From Chloroflexota bacterium (GTDB lineage Bacteria; Chloroflexota; UBA6077; JACCZL01): a stretch of 32,284 nucleotides of DNA. The first letter of the stretch is position 1. Each line of letters starts with the position of its first letter. This document shows positions 24,758 to 32,284 of the stretch, piece by piece. The position numbers were made by a program, and so were the translations under genes. The notes below the pieces were generated by a model. It was given only the letters and a program-made list of their open reading frames with translations, was not told the DNA's origin and did not search any database. The stretch covers positions 1 to 32,284 of the forward strand of contig JADZEM010000064.1 of assembly GCA_020850535.1 (NCBI GenBank), in the 5' to 3' direction.

Positions 24758-26197
24758 CTACCCCTTCTTGATGATCTGGCGCATCTTGTCCGCCATCTGC
24801 TTGATCGCCTGCTCGGGCGAGATCTGCTTCGCCATCGCCTGTCCGAAGGCCGGCTGGATGGCGTTCGCGGACATGTCCGGGTAGAACGGGGTCACCGGGC
24901 GCGGCTTCAACGCCTCAAAGGATGCCTGCGCCGACTTCGCGTACGGGTACTTCTTCTGGATGTCCGCATCGTCGAAGACGGCCGGGCGCGCGGGCAGGAA
25001 GCCGCCGTCGAGGAAGCGCGCCCGCTGCTGCTCCTGGCCGGTCAGGATCTTGATGGCCTCCAACGACTCCTTCGGCTTCTTGGAGAACTTGGAGACGCCA
25101 AGGTTCCAGTCACCCAGGCAGCCCGGACCGGGCTTCGCGCCGTCCTTCGAGGGCAGCGGCGCGACGTCCCACTGGTTCTGCTTGATGGCGGAATCTTCCT
25201 TGTAGAGATCGCCAGCCGTGGAGAACCAGAGGCGGATCATCGCCACCTTGCCGCCGCGGAAGAGGTTCATCACGTCCGCGCCGAGCTTGAACTGGAGAGC
25301 AGCCTCGGGGATGATCTTGTCCTTGTAGACAAAGTCCAGGATCTTCTGCATCCCGTCGATGCCGGCCGTGCCCTGGTCCACGGTGACGTTCAGCTTGTCG
25401 TCCACCAGGTCGCCGCCGTAGCCCCAGAGGTACTCCATCCAGTTGATGATGCCGCCCTCGTTCTGGGGCAGCTGCATCGCGAAGCCGGCCAGGTCCGGGG
25501 TCTGGAGTGCCTTCGCCGCGTTCAGCAGCTCGTCGTAGGTCTTCGGCGCCTTCAAGCCCTTGGCGTCGAAGAGATCCTTGCGGTAGTAGAGGCCAGGGCC
25601 GTTGTTGAACCAGGGGACGCCCCAGAGCTTGCCCTCGTAGGTTGCGCCGTGGAGCGTCCCTGCGAAGAACTTGGCCTGCTCGTCCTTGGGCAGGATCTCG
25701 TCGACCGGGATCGTCCAGCCAGCCGCCGCGAACTCGGGCACGAACGGCACGTCCATCGAGACGATGTCGACGCTCGAATCCTTCGCGCCGGCCACGGTCA
25801 CGAACTTGTCGTGGAGGTCCGTCGTGGTGGCGCCCTGCTCCTGGTAGTCGATCTGGATGCTCTTGTTCGCCTTGTTGAACGCCTCGACCTGCTTCGGCGT
25901 GTAGCCGGTCGTGTCGCGGCCGGCGAACCAGACGACCGTCGTGGCGGAGCTGCTGGTCTGCGCGGCCGGGGCCGTCGTCGGGGCCGGGGCTGTCGTGGCT
26001 GCGCCAGCCGCCGCCGGGGCGCTGCCAGCCGCCGTCGTGGCGGCCGGCTTCGGGGCGGTCGCGCCGCCGCCGGCCGGGGTCTGGCTGCTGCTGCCGCAGG
26101 CGGCCAGCAGGGATGTTGCCGGAACCGTGAGCCCCAGCAGGAGCCCCGCTCGCACCATGGCACGCCGGCTCAACCGACGGCCCAACACTTCGGACAT
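24758..26197 (-). CDS. Extracellular sugar-binding lipoprotein of second ABC importer (Tat-type)
   Basis: The 479-residue substrate-binding protein has a twin-arginine motif SRRAMVRAG (from residue 10), a hydrophobic stretch and a lipobox LLAAC with Cys34. A low-complexity Ala/Thr/Pro spacer (about 40-83) precedes the family 1-type binding domain, beginning TTVVWFAGRDTTGYTPKQ. Typical features are LWGVPWFNNGPGLYYRKDLFD and the late GGFLPARPAVF. The ATG at 26197 has GGGAGG six bases upstream. It heads the operon and has a strong promoter. Ligand is unknown; a sulfatase gene upstream on the same strand hints at a saccharide released from a sulfated glycan, but this is inference. Confidence 0.94.
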   Translation of the reverse strand: MSEVLGRRLSRRAMVRAGLLLGLTVPATSLLAACGSSSQTPAGGGATAPKPAATTAAGSAPAAAGAATTAPAPTTAPAAQTSSSATTVVWFAGRDTTGYTPKQVEAFNKANKSIQIDYQEQGATTTDLHDKFVTVAGAKDSSVDIVSMDVPFVPEFAAAGWTIPVDEILPKDEQAKFFAGTLHGATYEGKLWGVPWFNNGPGLYYRKDLFDAKGLKAPKTYDELLNAAKALQTPDLAGFAMQLPQNEGGIINWMEYLWGYGGDLVDDKLNVTVDQGTAGIDGMQKILDFVYKDKIIPEAALQFKLGADVMNLFRGGKVAMIRLWFSTAGDLYKEDSAIKQNQWDVAPLPSKDGAKPGPGCLGDWNLGVSKFSKKPKESLEAIKILTGQEQQRARFLDGGFLPARPAVFDDADIQKKYPYAKSAQASFEALKPRPVTPFYPDMSANAIQPAFGQAMAKQISPEQAIKQMADKMRQIIKKG

Positions 26198-26312
26198 CGC
26201 TCGCCTCCCTGCGGACAAACTCACCGCGCGTCTACGCGCGACGAATCGTGCCCGGTGGTGTCTTCATTGACCGAACGCGTCACCGGACGGCAACATAACC
26301 GTCGTGTTGAGG

Positions 26313-26341
26313 AAGATAGGCCCACATCCAGGGATTGTCAA
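26313..26341 (-). promoter_or_regulatory. Sigma-70-type promoter of second importer operon
   Basis: Minus-strand TTGACA (26341-26336), 17-nt spacer, TATCTT (26318-26313). It points at the binding-protein gene with a leader of about 110 nt. Confidence 0.75.
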
Positions 26342-26618
26342 GAGATAGTGGCGCGATGATTGTCCCGTGTGATGTTGACAGTCTTCGTCAGACACGATCG
26401 TGCACCGACACTGTATTCTCGATCCTGTCACGCCCGTCATACCGCGCCATCTTCTCCTGCAGCGCGTGAGCCTGTTCCTCGCCCGTTCTGCATCGCGTCA
26501 GGCGGGGACACGCCTCCGCGCTCCCGTGACGTGTCTCGTGCGAACGTCACACACGATCCTCGTTGGCCTCTCCGCCGAGGACCAGTCCTGGGGGCGAGGA
26601 CCGCTCCCGGGGACTCGG
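26342..26618. other. Gene-free gap after the sulfatase
   Basis: This stretch lies between the sulfatase stop and the importer promoter. It holds a 10-bp palindrome CACGATCGTG (26393-26402) that could be an operator, and weak stems around 26583-26612 that could end the sulfatase transcript. No credible gene is seen. Confidence 0.45.
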
Positions 26619-27968
26619 TCAGCCCTCCGGTCCGTAGGCGTCGGCCGGCGTAAGGATGGCCCCGCCCGGAGCGGGCACGTCGCCGGCCAGCAGCGGATCG
26701 TCGGTGGCCTGCATCCAGCGGTGGAGACGGGCAGCGAGGTCATGACGCACGTCCTGGGCCGACGGGGCCGGCGCGAGATCGACGCCCTGGCCCGGATCGC
26801 GCTGGAGGTCGAACAACTGCTCGGCTGGCCGCCGCTCCTCGAAGAACCCGCGTTCTCGCAGCAGCTCCTTGGTCGGGCTGGCGTCGACGTGGGCCGGCAG
26901 GTGCAGGGGGCGTTCGGCGAAGCTTCGGATGTAGGCGTACCGCTCGGTCCGGATGGCGCGCATCGGGTCGTAGGCCGTGTGGTAGGTCAGCTCCGCAAAG
27001 ACCTCGGCGCGCACGGCAGCGGTTCTGCCCCGCGCCATCGGCAGCAGGCTCACGCCGTCCGTGCCCGCTGGCGGGTCGACGCCGCAGACCTCCAGCAGCG
27101 TCGGGAAGAGATCGACGTTGGAGACCAGTCCAGGCAGACGGCGTCCGCCCCTGAAGCCGCCCAGAACGCCGCCCGGCCCCCGCACGATCAGCCCGATCTC
27201 GATGCCGGGATCGCGCAGCGTCCCCTTCGCGCCCGGGAACGCGATGCCGTGATCGGTGGTGAAGACCACCAGCGTGCGCTCGGCCAGCCCGGAGCGGTCG
27301 AGCGCCGCCAGCAGCAGCCCGACTGCCCCGTCAACCGCCCTGACCGCGCCGTTGAGGTCGGCCACGTCGCGGCGCACCACGGGCGTATCCGGCAGGTACG
27401 GCGGCACGACGACATCCGTCAGCGGCGTGGTGGTCCCCTCGAACGGCCGGTGCGTCTCCTCGAAGCCGACCATCGCGAAGAACGGCTCGGTCGGGCCGCG
27501 TGCAAGGAAGTCGGCGGCGGCCGGCGCAACGTCGCGACAGAGGTGCGGGCGCGCGCCGGTCGACGGCGGCTGCACCACCTGCTGGTAGCCGAGTGCGTAC
27601 GGATCGGCGGCCTCGTGCTGGAACCCGAAGAGGTGGGTGCGGTACCCGGCTTCAGCCAGCAGGCGCGGGAGCGTGCGCCGGAGGACCGTGGGTGCGAGGC
27701 CGAACCCGCGATGGGCCAGCCCGATCAGCCCGTGGCGGTGCGGCACGAGGCCGGTCAGCAGGCTGGCTCGGCTGGGGCTGCACTGTGGCGCGGCGCAGAA
27801 CGCCTGCTCGAAGAGGACGCCCTCGGCAGCCAGGCGGTCGAGGTGCGGCGTGCTGACGCGCTGGCCGTAGGGGCCGAGATGCCGGCCAGTGTCGTGGGTG
27901 ATGACGACGAGGACGTTGGGCGGCAGATGTCCCGATGGGCTCGTGGCGGCCATGCCCCCAGGATACAT
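26619..27968 (-). CDS. Type I sulfatase (N-sulfoglucosamine sulfohydrolase-like)
   Basis: This 449-residue alkaline-phosphatase-fold sulfatase should hydrolyse sulfate esters or sulfamates. The modification motif is CSPSRASLLTG, with Cys63 the site of conversion to formylglycine and Arg67 conserved. Metal ligands include Asp26 (THDTGRHLG) and D239-H240 (TTDHGIAF); K248 follows. The block QCSPSRASLLTG-VPHRHG-IGL resembles heparan N-sulfatases. There is no signal peptide, so the enzyme seems cytosolic. The start is unsure: ATG 27968 or ATG 27953, both with poor ribosome sites. It lies upstream of the second importer on the same strand, with its own gap. The formylglycine-generating enzyme is not in this window. 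Confidence 0.92.
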   Translation of the reverse strand: MYPGGMAATSPSGHLPPNVLVVITHDTGRHLGPYGQRVSTPHLDRLAAEGVLFEQAFCAAPQCSPSRASLLTGLVPHRHGLIGLAHRGFGLAPTVLRRTLPRLLAEAGYRTHLFGFQHEAADPYALGYQQVVQPPSTGARPHLCRDVAPAAADFLARGPTEPFFAMVGFEETHRPFEGTTTPLTDVVVPPYLPDTPVVRRDVADLNGAVRAVDGAVGLLLAALDRSGLAERTLVVFTTDHGIAFPGAKGTLRDPGIEIGLIVRGPGGVLGGFRGGRRLPGLVSNVDLFPTLLEVCGVDPPAGTDGVSLLPMARGRTAAVRAEVFAELTYHTAYDPMRAIRTERYAYIRSFAERPLHLPAHVDASPTKELLRERGFFEERRPAEQLFDLQRDPGQGVDLAPAPSAQDVRHDLAARLHRWMQATDDPLLAGDVPAPGGAILTPADAYGPEG

Positions 27969-27984
27969 GGCACCGTGACACCCC

Positions 27985-28071
27985 TGTCACCTGAGCGAAG
28001 CGAAGGGCCTCACCCGCTGTCCGTCAACGGTTGCGTCAGCGGGTGAAGTCCTTCGCAAGCTCAGGACGACA
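27985..28071. repeat. Dispersed palindrome copy between divergent genes
   Basis: This is an imperfect copy of the 452-540 element (87 nt) with the same inner arm CCTCACCCGCTG and a loop starting CCGTCAACG. At its left edge GTGACA-CCCC-TGTCAC (27975-27990) makes a further small dyad. It lies in the 231-nt gap between the divergent sulfatase and GH13 genes, where both promoters must be. Confidence 0.85.
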
Positions 28072-28162
28072 GGGCATCTTGCGTGCTGTGCACGAGCATG
28101 CGGCAGCCGTCTGCCCGCTCCTGAGTCTGTGCAGGGAAGGGGTGAGGAGTTCGCTTCCGCTC

Positions 28163-28191
28163 TTGACAGGTGCAGATAGCCGCGGCATCTT
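28163..28191 (+). promoter_or_regulatory. Promoter of the GH13 gene, predicting a leaderless transcript
   Basis: TTGACA (28163-28168), 17-nt spacer, CATCTT (28186-28191). The expected transcription start (about 28198-28200) coincides with the ATG at 28200, and no Shine-Dalgarno sequence is present. Confidence 0.5.
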
Positions 28192-28199
28192 GTTACACC

Positions 28200-29903
28200 A
28201 TGAGCGAGCACACCGATGTGACCGAATCGACGCCGCCCGGCGGGCAGGCGGCTCCCTGGTGGCAGCGCGGCGTGGTGTACCAGATCTACCCGCGCAGCTT
28301 TCTCGACGCCAGCGGTGACGGCGTCGGCGATCTGCGAGGCGTGCTGTCGAAGCTCCAGTACCTGAGCGACACGCTCGGCGTCGATGCCATCTGGCTCTCG
28401 CCGTTCTACCCGTCCCCGATGGCCGACTTCGGGTACGACGTCGCCGACTACTGCAACGTCGATCCCCTGTTCGGCGATCTGGCTGCCTTTGATGCTCTGG
28501 TGGCGGAGGCCCACCGGCTTGGTCTGCGGGTCGTCGTCGACTTCGTGTCGAACCACACCTCGGATCGGCATCCGTGGTTCCAGGCATCGCGGTCCTCGCG
28601 TGACAATCCGTACCGCGACTGGTACGTCTGGCGTGATGCGAAGCCGGACGGGTCGCTGCCGAACAACTGGCTGGCCGTGTTCGGCGGCTCGGTCTGGGAG
28701 TGGGACCAGCCGACCGGCCAGTACTACTTGCACTCCTACCTGAAAGAGCAGCCAGACCTCGACTGGCGGAATCCGGCCGTGGAAGCGGCGTTGCATGACG
28801 TGCTGCGCTTCTGGCTCGACCGGGGTGTGGACGGCTTCCGGCTGGACGCTGTGCGCCGCATCATGAAGGATCCGGGTCTGCGAGATAATCCGCCGGTCAT
28901 CGGCGATGGCATCGAGACCCACAAGCCGCAGGGTGCGTACAGCCTGCAGCGGCACGTCCACGATATGGCCCACCCGGATATCCACGGTGCGTTTCAGCGG
29001 ATGCGGCGGGTGCTGGAAGCGTACGAGCAGCGTGACGGCCGTCCGCGCGTCTTGATTGGCGAGATCCACGACCTCGACTACAGGTCCCTGGTCCGCTACT
29101 ACGGCGAGCGCCTGGACGAGCTGCACCTGCCGGTCAACTTCGGGATGTTGCAGGTGCCGTGGAACGCCCAGGCCATCCGTGCCCTGGTGGACTCGTACGA
29201 GGCGGCGCTGCCGCCGGGAGCCTGGCCGAACTACGTCCTCGACAACCATGACGATCCGCGCGCGGCCACGCGAGTCGGCGGGCCGGCGCAGGCGCGGCTG
29301 GCGATGCTCCTGCTGCTGACGCTCAGAGGCTCCCCGACCCTGTACTACGGCGAAGAGCTGGGCATGCAGGACGTGCCGATCCCGCCCGAGCTGGAGCAGG
29401 ATCCGTTCGGCAAGAACGTGCCCGGCCTGGGCCTTGGACGCGACCCATGCCGCACGCCGATGCCCTGGGACGCCTCGGCCAACGGCGGCTTCTGCCCGCC
29501 AGAAGCGACGCCCTGGCTGCCGCTCGGGGACGACCTCGCAACGGTCAACGTGGCGGCCGAGCTTGCCGATCCGCGCTCGATGCTCTCGCTGACGCGGCGG
29601 TTGCTGGCGCTTCGGCGAGGGTCGGCGGCGCTCTCGGTGGGCAGCTACCGGCCGCTCGACGGCGCGGGCCTCCCGGCGGACTGCTTCGTCTACCTCCGTG
29701 AGGCCGATGGCCGCCGCGAGAGCGATGGCGCGGGTGAGCGGCTGCTGGTGGCGCTCAACTTCGCAGACGGCGAGCGCGTTGTCCAGGGGCCGGAGGGCGC
29801 TGCCGAGGTCCTCGTGTCCACCCACCTCGACCGCGCGGGGCCGCTCGACGGCTCGTCGCTGACGCTTCGGCCGTTCGAAGGGTGCATCATTCGCCTCGTC
29901 TGA
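28200..29903 (+). CDS. GH13 alpha-glucosidase (oligo-1,6-glucosidase/trehalose hydrolase-like)
   Basis: This 567-residue cytosolic alpha-glucosidase belongs to the GH13 oligoglucosidase group. It opens with WWQRGVVYQIYPRSFLDASG, typical of this group. The four conserved regions are DFVSNHTSD (about 114-122), GFRLDAVRR with nucleophile D216, VLIGEIH with acid/base E288, and VLDNHDDPR with D351. A C-terminal beta domain follows (from about 450). There is no signal peptide, so it acts on imported oligosaccharides. The ATG at 28200 is preferred; a GTG at 28170 would add ten residues and also lacks a ribosome site. Trehalose-6-phosphate hydrolase, sucrose or maltose specificity cannot be separated by eye. 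Confidence 0.94.
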   Translation: MSEHTDVTESTPPGGQAAPWWQRGVVYQIYPRSFLDASGDGVGDLRGVLSKLQYLSDTLGVDAIWLSPFYPSPMADFGYDVADYCNVDPLFGDLAAFDALVAEAHRLGLRVVVDFVSNHTSDRHPWFQASRSSRDNPYRDWYVWRDAKPDGSLPNNWLAVFGGSVWEWDQPTGQYYLHSYLKEQPDLDWRNPAVEAALHDVLRFWLDRGVDGFRLDAVRRIMKDPGLRDNPPVIGDGIETHKPQGAYSLQRHVHDMAHPDIHGAFQRMRRVLEAYEQRDGRPRVLIGEIHDLDYRSLVRYYGERLDELHLPVNFGMLQVPWNAQAIRALVDSYEAALPPGAWPNYVLDNHDDPRAATRVGGPAQARLAMLLLLTLRGSPTLYYGEELGMQDVPIPPELEQDPFGKNVPGLGLGRDPCRTPMPWDASANGGFCPPEATPWLPLGDDLATVNVAAELADPRSMLSLTRRLLALRRGSAALSVGSYRPLDGAGLPADCFVYLREADGRRESDGAGERLLVALNFADGERVVQGPEGAAEVLVSTHLDRAGPLDGSSLTLRPFEGCIIRLV

Positions 29904-29933
29904 CCCGCCACGATCTCCCTCGCTCGGTCTATC

Positions 29934-29950
29934 GCACCGACGCGCGGTGC
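29934..29950. terminator. Small hairpin between convergent genes
   Basis: GCACCG (29934-29939), loop ACGCG, CGGTGC (29945-29950): a perfect 6-bp stem in the 56-nt gap between the convergent GH13 and membrane-protein genes. There is no T-run, so the assignment is positional. Confidence 0.4.
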
Positions 29951-29959
29951 CGCGTGCGG

Positions 29960-31372
29960 TCAGGCGAGGTGGCGGCGCTGCTCGTCGGTGAGGGCGCGGG
30001 CCGACTGCACCTGCGCGCGCCGCCAGAGCACCACGCTCAGGCCGACCGCCAGCGGGAGGATGACTGGCAACGTCAGCCGCCACCAGGGGACCGGCGAGAC
30101 CACCACCACCTCGCGGGCGCTCCCGGCCAGCTCGCGGCCGTCTGCGTCCACGAGGCGCAGTCGCAGGACGCCAGGGCCGGGCGGCGCTTCGACGCGGTAG
30201 CCGGTGATGTCGGGGACGCGGGCGGCTGGCTGACCGGCCGTTGCTGGCTGTTGCGGATCGGCGCCCGCCACGACTGGCGGCGTGAACGGCACGACCCGGT
30301 AGCCCAGCACACCGCCCGGCGCCTGCTCGACGGTGAACGCTCCGAGCGGGACGGCCTGCTCGCGGACGCCGTCATGCACCATCAGGGTGGCCGGCGGCAG
30401 TGGCCCGAGCCGCGTCCACTGCCAGCGGCCAGGAGCGGGCGCCAGATCCTGCGGATTCCGCAGCCGGGCCTGGGCCTCGGCGCTGACCTCCTGGGCGGCG
30501 TACGGCTTCAGGTAGACCACGCCGCCGGGGGCGGTGTACAGCACCTCCGAAGGCTCCTGTGCCTGCTCGGGGTACGTCCAGCGCTCTTGCGGGATCACCT
30601 CGAACCCGACACCGGTGCGGCGCGGCGCGAACACGACCAGCCGCTTCTCGCTGTCCTCCACGATCGTGCCGCCCGGCTCGCGGAGGCGGATCGTGTACTC
30701 GCCGGGCGGCAGCTCGACGGCGAATCCGCGCCCGATCTCGGTACTGTAGAGGGTGAACGGGGCTGGCTCGGGTGGCGGCTCCAGCGCGACGGTCGCGCCC
30801 GGGGCGGATGCTGCCCGAAGCTCCTCCAGTTTGCGGGTGTGCTCTACCTGCGCCTCGGCGTGGGCGCGAAGACGGCCCAGGTAGGCGGCGCGCTCGGCCT
30901 GGAAGAAGGTCCAGCGTGCCTGGGCCTCCGCCCCGAGGAAGACCCGGCCGCCGGGCAGCCCGCCGGCCGGATCGATCTGCACCACGTACTCAGTCAGCTC
31001 CAGCGTCTGGATCACGCGGCCGCCCTGCCCGACTTCCAGCGTGCCGGGCGCCAGCTCGTTGAGGCTGGTGAAGTCGGTGCGGATCTCGCCGGTGATCGGC
31101 CAGAAGTAGACCTCGGTCACCTTCGGATCGAGCGTGCCGACGTGCCCGGCCAGCTGGTAGACGGCGTCCACGGTGTGCGGCGCGAAGCCGGCGGCGTATT
31201 CCGTTCCGTCAAACAGGTTGAAGCCGTAGACGAAGCGGCGCTCCTTCTGTGGTGTCTGTGCGAGGGCCAGGGATGGGGCGGCAAGCACCAGGATACCGAC
31301 GGCCAGCGCCAGGAGGTGACCGCTTCTCCGGATCCCCAGAACCCAGAACCCGGAACCCAGCACCGGACTCAT
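29960..31372 (-). CDS. Exported membrane-anchored protein of unknown function, partner of ABC-2 permease
   Basis: This 470-residue protein is not one I can assign to a family. Residues 1-38 form a signal peptide (hydrophobic core HLLALAVGILVLAAPSLALA). A long extracytoplasmic part follows with beta-rich stretches (GEYTIRLREPGGTIVEDSEKR) and a helical, coiled-coil-like segment near 148-187. One membrane helix near 430-450 (LTLPVILPLAVGLSVVLW) and a short basic tail end it, giving type I topology. The ATG at 31372 overlaps the permease stop by four bases (ATGA) and has GAGGGG seven bases upstream, which fixes the start. The first 15 codons after the start contain a 7-bp tandem repeat. The tight coupling suggests it is an accessory subunit of the ABC-2 exporter. 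Confidence 0.85.
   Translation of the reverse strand: MSPVLGSGFWVLGIRRSGHLLALAVGILVLAAPSLALAQTPQKERRFVYGFNLFDGTEYAAGFAPHTVDAVYQLAGHVGTLDPKVTEVYFWPITGEIRTDFTSLNELAPGTLEVGQGGRVIQTLELTEYVVQIDPAGGLPGGRVFLGAEAQARWTFFQAERAAYLGRLRAHAEAQVEHTRKLEELRAASAPGATVALEPPPEPAPFTLYSTEIGRGFAVELPPGEYTIRLREPGGTIVEDSEKRLVVFAPRRTGVGFEVIPQERWTYPEQAQEPSEVLYTAPGGVVYLKPYAAQEVSAEAQARLRNPQDLAPAPGRWQWTRLGPLPPATLMVHDGVREQAVPLGAFTVEQAPGGVLGYRVVPFTPPVVAGADPQQPATAGQPAARVPDITGYRVEAPPGPGVLRLRLVDADGRELAGSAREVVVVSPVPWWRLTLPVILPLAVGLSVVLWRRAQVQSARALTDEQRRHLA
31333..31367. repeat. Heptanucleotide tandem repeat at the 5' end of a gene
   Basis: Units TCCCCAG, AACCCAG, AACCCGG, AACCCAG and CACCGGA lie in register every 7 nt, inside the signal-peptide n-region of the membrane protein starting at 31372. 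A unit gain or loss would shift the reading frame. Confidence 0.75.
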
Positions 31373-32136
31373 CTGCGGACCCCTCGGCGGGCCAGCAGGC
31401 GGACGGCGGCCAGCAGCAGCAGGCCCGTGTAGCCCCAGGCGAGGCCCGCCATCCCCAGGTAGCTCAGGATGTCGCCGCGCACCAGCGCATCGACCCCGGC
31501 CTGGAACAGCCCGAACGGCGAGACGTACCCCACCAGCCAGTCGACGGCCAGGACGGCGTTGCGGAGCCAGAGCAGCGGGCTCTGGTTGTTCGTCACCGAG
31601 ATCGCGCCCAGCAGCTCGCTGGCGATGCGGACCGCCAGGAAGAGCAGCGTCAGCCCGCCCAGCAGCGCCAGCCCGGCTCGGACGCCTCGCACCAGCGTCG
31701 AGAGGCAGACGCCAAGGGCCGCGACTGCCCCTGCTGCGCTGATGGCCAGCAGCAGCTCCAGCCCGAAGGCGTAGGGGAGGCGCAGCCCGGTCATGCCAGA
31801 GGTGGCGAGCAGCAGCACGGCCAGCCCGCCGGCGATGGGCAGGAACGCCAGCACCTGGGCCAACACCTTCCCGAGCACGTAGGCCGCCTCATCGACAGGA
31901 CCGTAGAAGAGGGCTTCGAGGGTGCCGCTCTCGCGCTCCCGCGCGATGCTGCTCACCGAGGCCAGGGCCAGGAACAGCATCCCGATGGTCCCCGCGACGA
32001 AGAAGGGCAGCGTGAACGGATCGGACAGGAGCAGCAGGCGGCTGCGCTGGACGGCGTCGACGTAGCCGGCCACGATGGGCATGGTGGCGAGCATTCCGAG
32101 CGCCACCACGATGTAGATGGCCGGGCCGTAGAGCAT
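31369..32136 (-). CDS. ABC-2 type transporter permease (5' end uncertain, possibly continues past window)
   Basis: From the first ATG this is a 255-residue membrane protein with about six helices and the ABC-2/NosY-like cytoplasmic motif SIARERESGTLEALFYGP, a typical exporter subunit. The 3' end overlaps the next gene by four bases. However, the codons just upstream of this ATG read RAAWAIARRDLLG, which is the family's usual N-terminus, and the frame stays open to the window edge with no ATG, GTG or TTG. It passes through three in-frame 24-bp repeats on the way. So either the true start is outside the window, or it is a rare codon, or repeats have displaced it. The ATPase and any partner permease would lie beyond 32284. 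Confidence 0.85.
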   Translation of the reverse strand: MLYGPAIYIVVALGMLATMPIVAGYVDAVQRSRLLLLSDPFTLPFFVAGTIGMLFLALASVSSIARERESGTLEALFYGPVDEAAYVLGKVLAQVLAFLPIAGGLAVLLLATSGMTGLRLPYAFGLELLLAISAAGAVAALGVCLSTLVRGVRAGLALLGGLTLLFLAVRIASELLGAISVTNNQSPLLWLRNAVLAVDWLVGYVSPFGLFQAGVDALVRGDILSYLGMAGLAWGYTGLLLLAAVRLLARRGVRR

Positions 32137-32185
32137 CCCAAGCAGGTCCCGCCTCGCGATGGCCCAGGCCGCGCGCAGGCGGCGG

Positions 32186-32257
32186 GGAAGGCCCTCACCC
32201 CCCGGCCTGGGAAGGCCCTCACCCCCCGGCCTGGGGAGGCCCTCACCCCCCGGCCCC
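32186..32257. repeat. Three tandem 24-bp repeats
   Basis: Copies at 32186-32209, 32210-32233 and 32234-32257 share GGCCCTCACCCCCCGGCC. The length is a multiple of three, and in the permease frame (minus strand) each copy reads as GEGLPRPG. Confidence 0.9.
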
Positions 32258-32282
32258 CTCTCCCTGTGCGCGGGAGAGGGGG
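32254..32282. terminator. Perfect 11-bp hairpin at window edge
   Basis: CCCCCTCTCCC (32254-32264) pairs with GGGAGAGGGGG (32272-32282) around a 7-nt loop, adjoining the 24-bp repeats. This kind of stem is usually intergenic, which argues that a gene boundary lies near here. Confidence 0.55.
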
Positions 32283-32284
32283 AG

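Noticed and set aside
24488-26359. Long plus-strand open frame opposite the second binding protein
   Set aside because: Same antisense effect. The minus strand has a lipobox, a ribosome site and a promoter.
26400-28046. Long plus-strand open frame opposite the sulfatase
   Set aside because: The minus strand carries the CSPSR motif and metal ligands. The plus frame has low-complexity Arg/Gln composition.
27987-30083. Very long minus-strand open frame opposite the GH13 gene
   Set aside because: It mirrors a gene with all four GH13 motifs. In GC-rich DNA the antisense frame stays open, and its translation is Arg/Ala/His-rich without family features.

Overview
This is a GC-rich bacterial window with no rRNA, tRNA or CRISPR that I can see. 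The gene content (Tat-type lipoprotein sugar-binding proteins, ABC sugar permeases without a local ATPase, an LLM-class F420-type oxidoreductase, NrfA/NrfH, a secreted protein with NBR1-like Ig, DUF2341 and dockerin-like modules, and abundant palindromic repeats) fits a Chloroflexota bacterium best. That placement is inference from gene content.

Layout. 1-590: repeat-rich flank with two tandem copies of a composite palindrome and a perfect 38-bp inverted repeat. 591-2434: a pentaheme/tetraheme nitrite reductase pair (nrfA then nrfH, minus strand). 2739-4286: secreted GH5-like glycosidase. 4579-5646: Ldh_2-family dehydrogenase, converging through a long hairpin on an LLM oxidoreductase (5741-6709). 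6799-10026: a sugar ABC importer operon (binding protein, two permeases), divergent from an enolase-superfamily acid-sugar dehydratase (10306-11448). 11472-12232: a 70-residue zinc ribbon and a carboxymuconolactone-decarboxylase family protein.

12735-22124 is an exported-protein island: a FN3-like secreted protein, a Cthe_2159-type beta-helix lipoprotein and, converging on them, a 2027-residue modular protein with at least ten domains. Its N-terminal domain is encoded by unusually AT-rich DNA. 22502-22709 is a nested palindromic repeat. 22793-26197 is a second ABC sugar importer operon with a strong promoter, followed by a sulfatase (26619-27968). A GH13 alpha-glucosidase (28200-29903) diverges from the sulfatase across another palindromic repeat and appears to be leaderless. 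29960-32136 holds a signal-peptide/TM protein and an ABC-2 permease whose 5' end runs into a 24-bp tandem repeat at the window edge.

Taken together, most of the window is carbohydrate capture and catabolism: extracellular glycosidases, a sulfatase and binding proteins liberate or hold saccharides, two importers bring them in (borrowing an ATPase encoded elsewhere), and the GalD-like dehydratase, Ldh_2 and LLM enzymes probably process acid-sugar or related products. The nitrite reductase pair and the ABC-2 cluster are independent units. The most unusual material is structural: a dispersed palindrome family with a conserved loop, an inverted-repeat element with compensatory base changes, a perfect 18-bp hairpin inside a coding frame, and two short tandem repeats sitting on gene starts.
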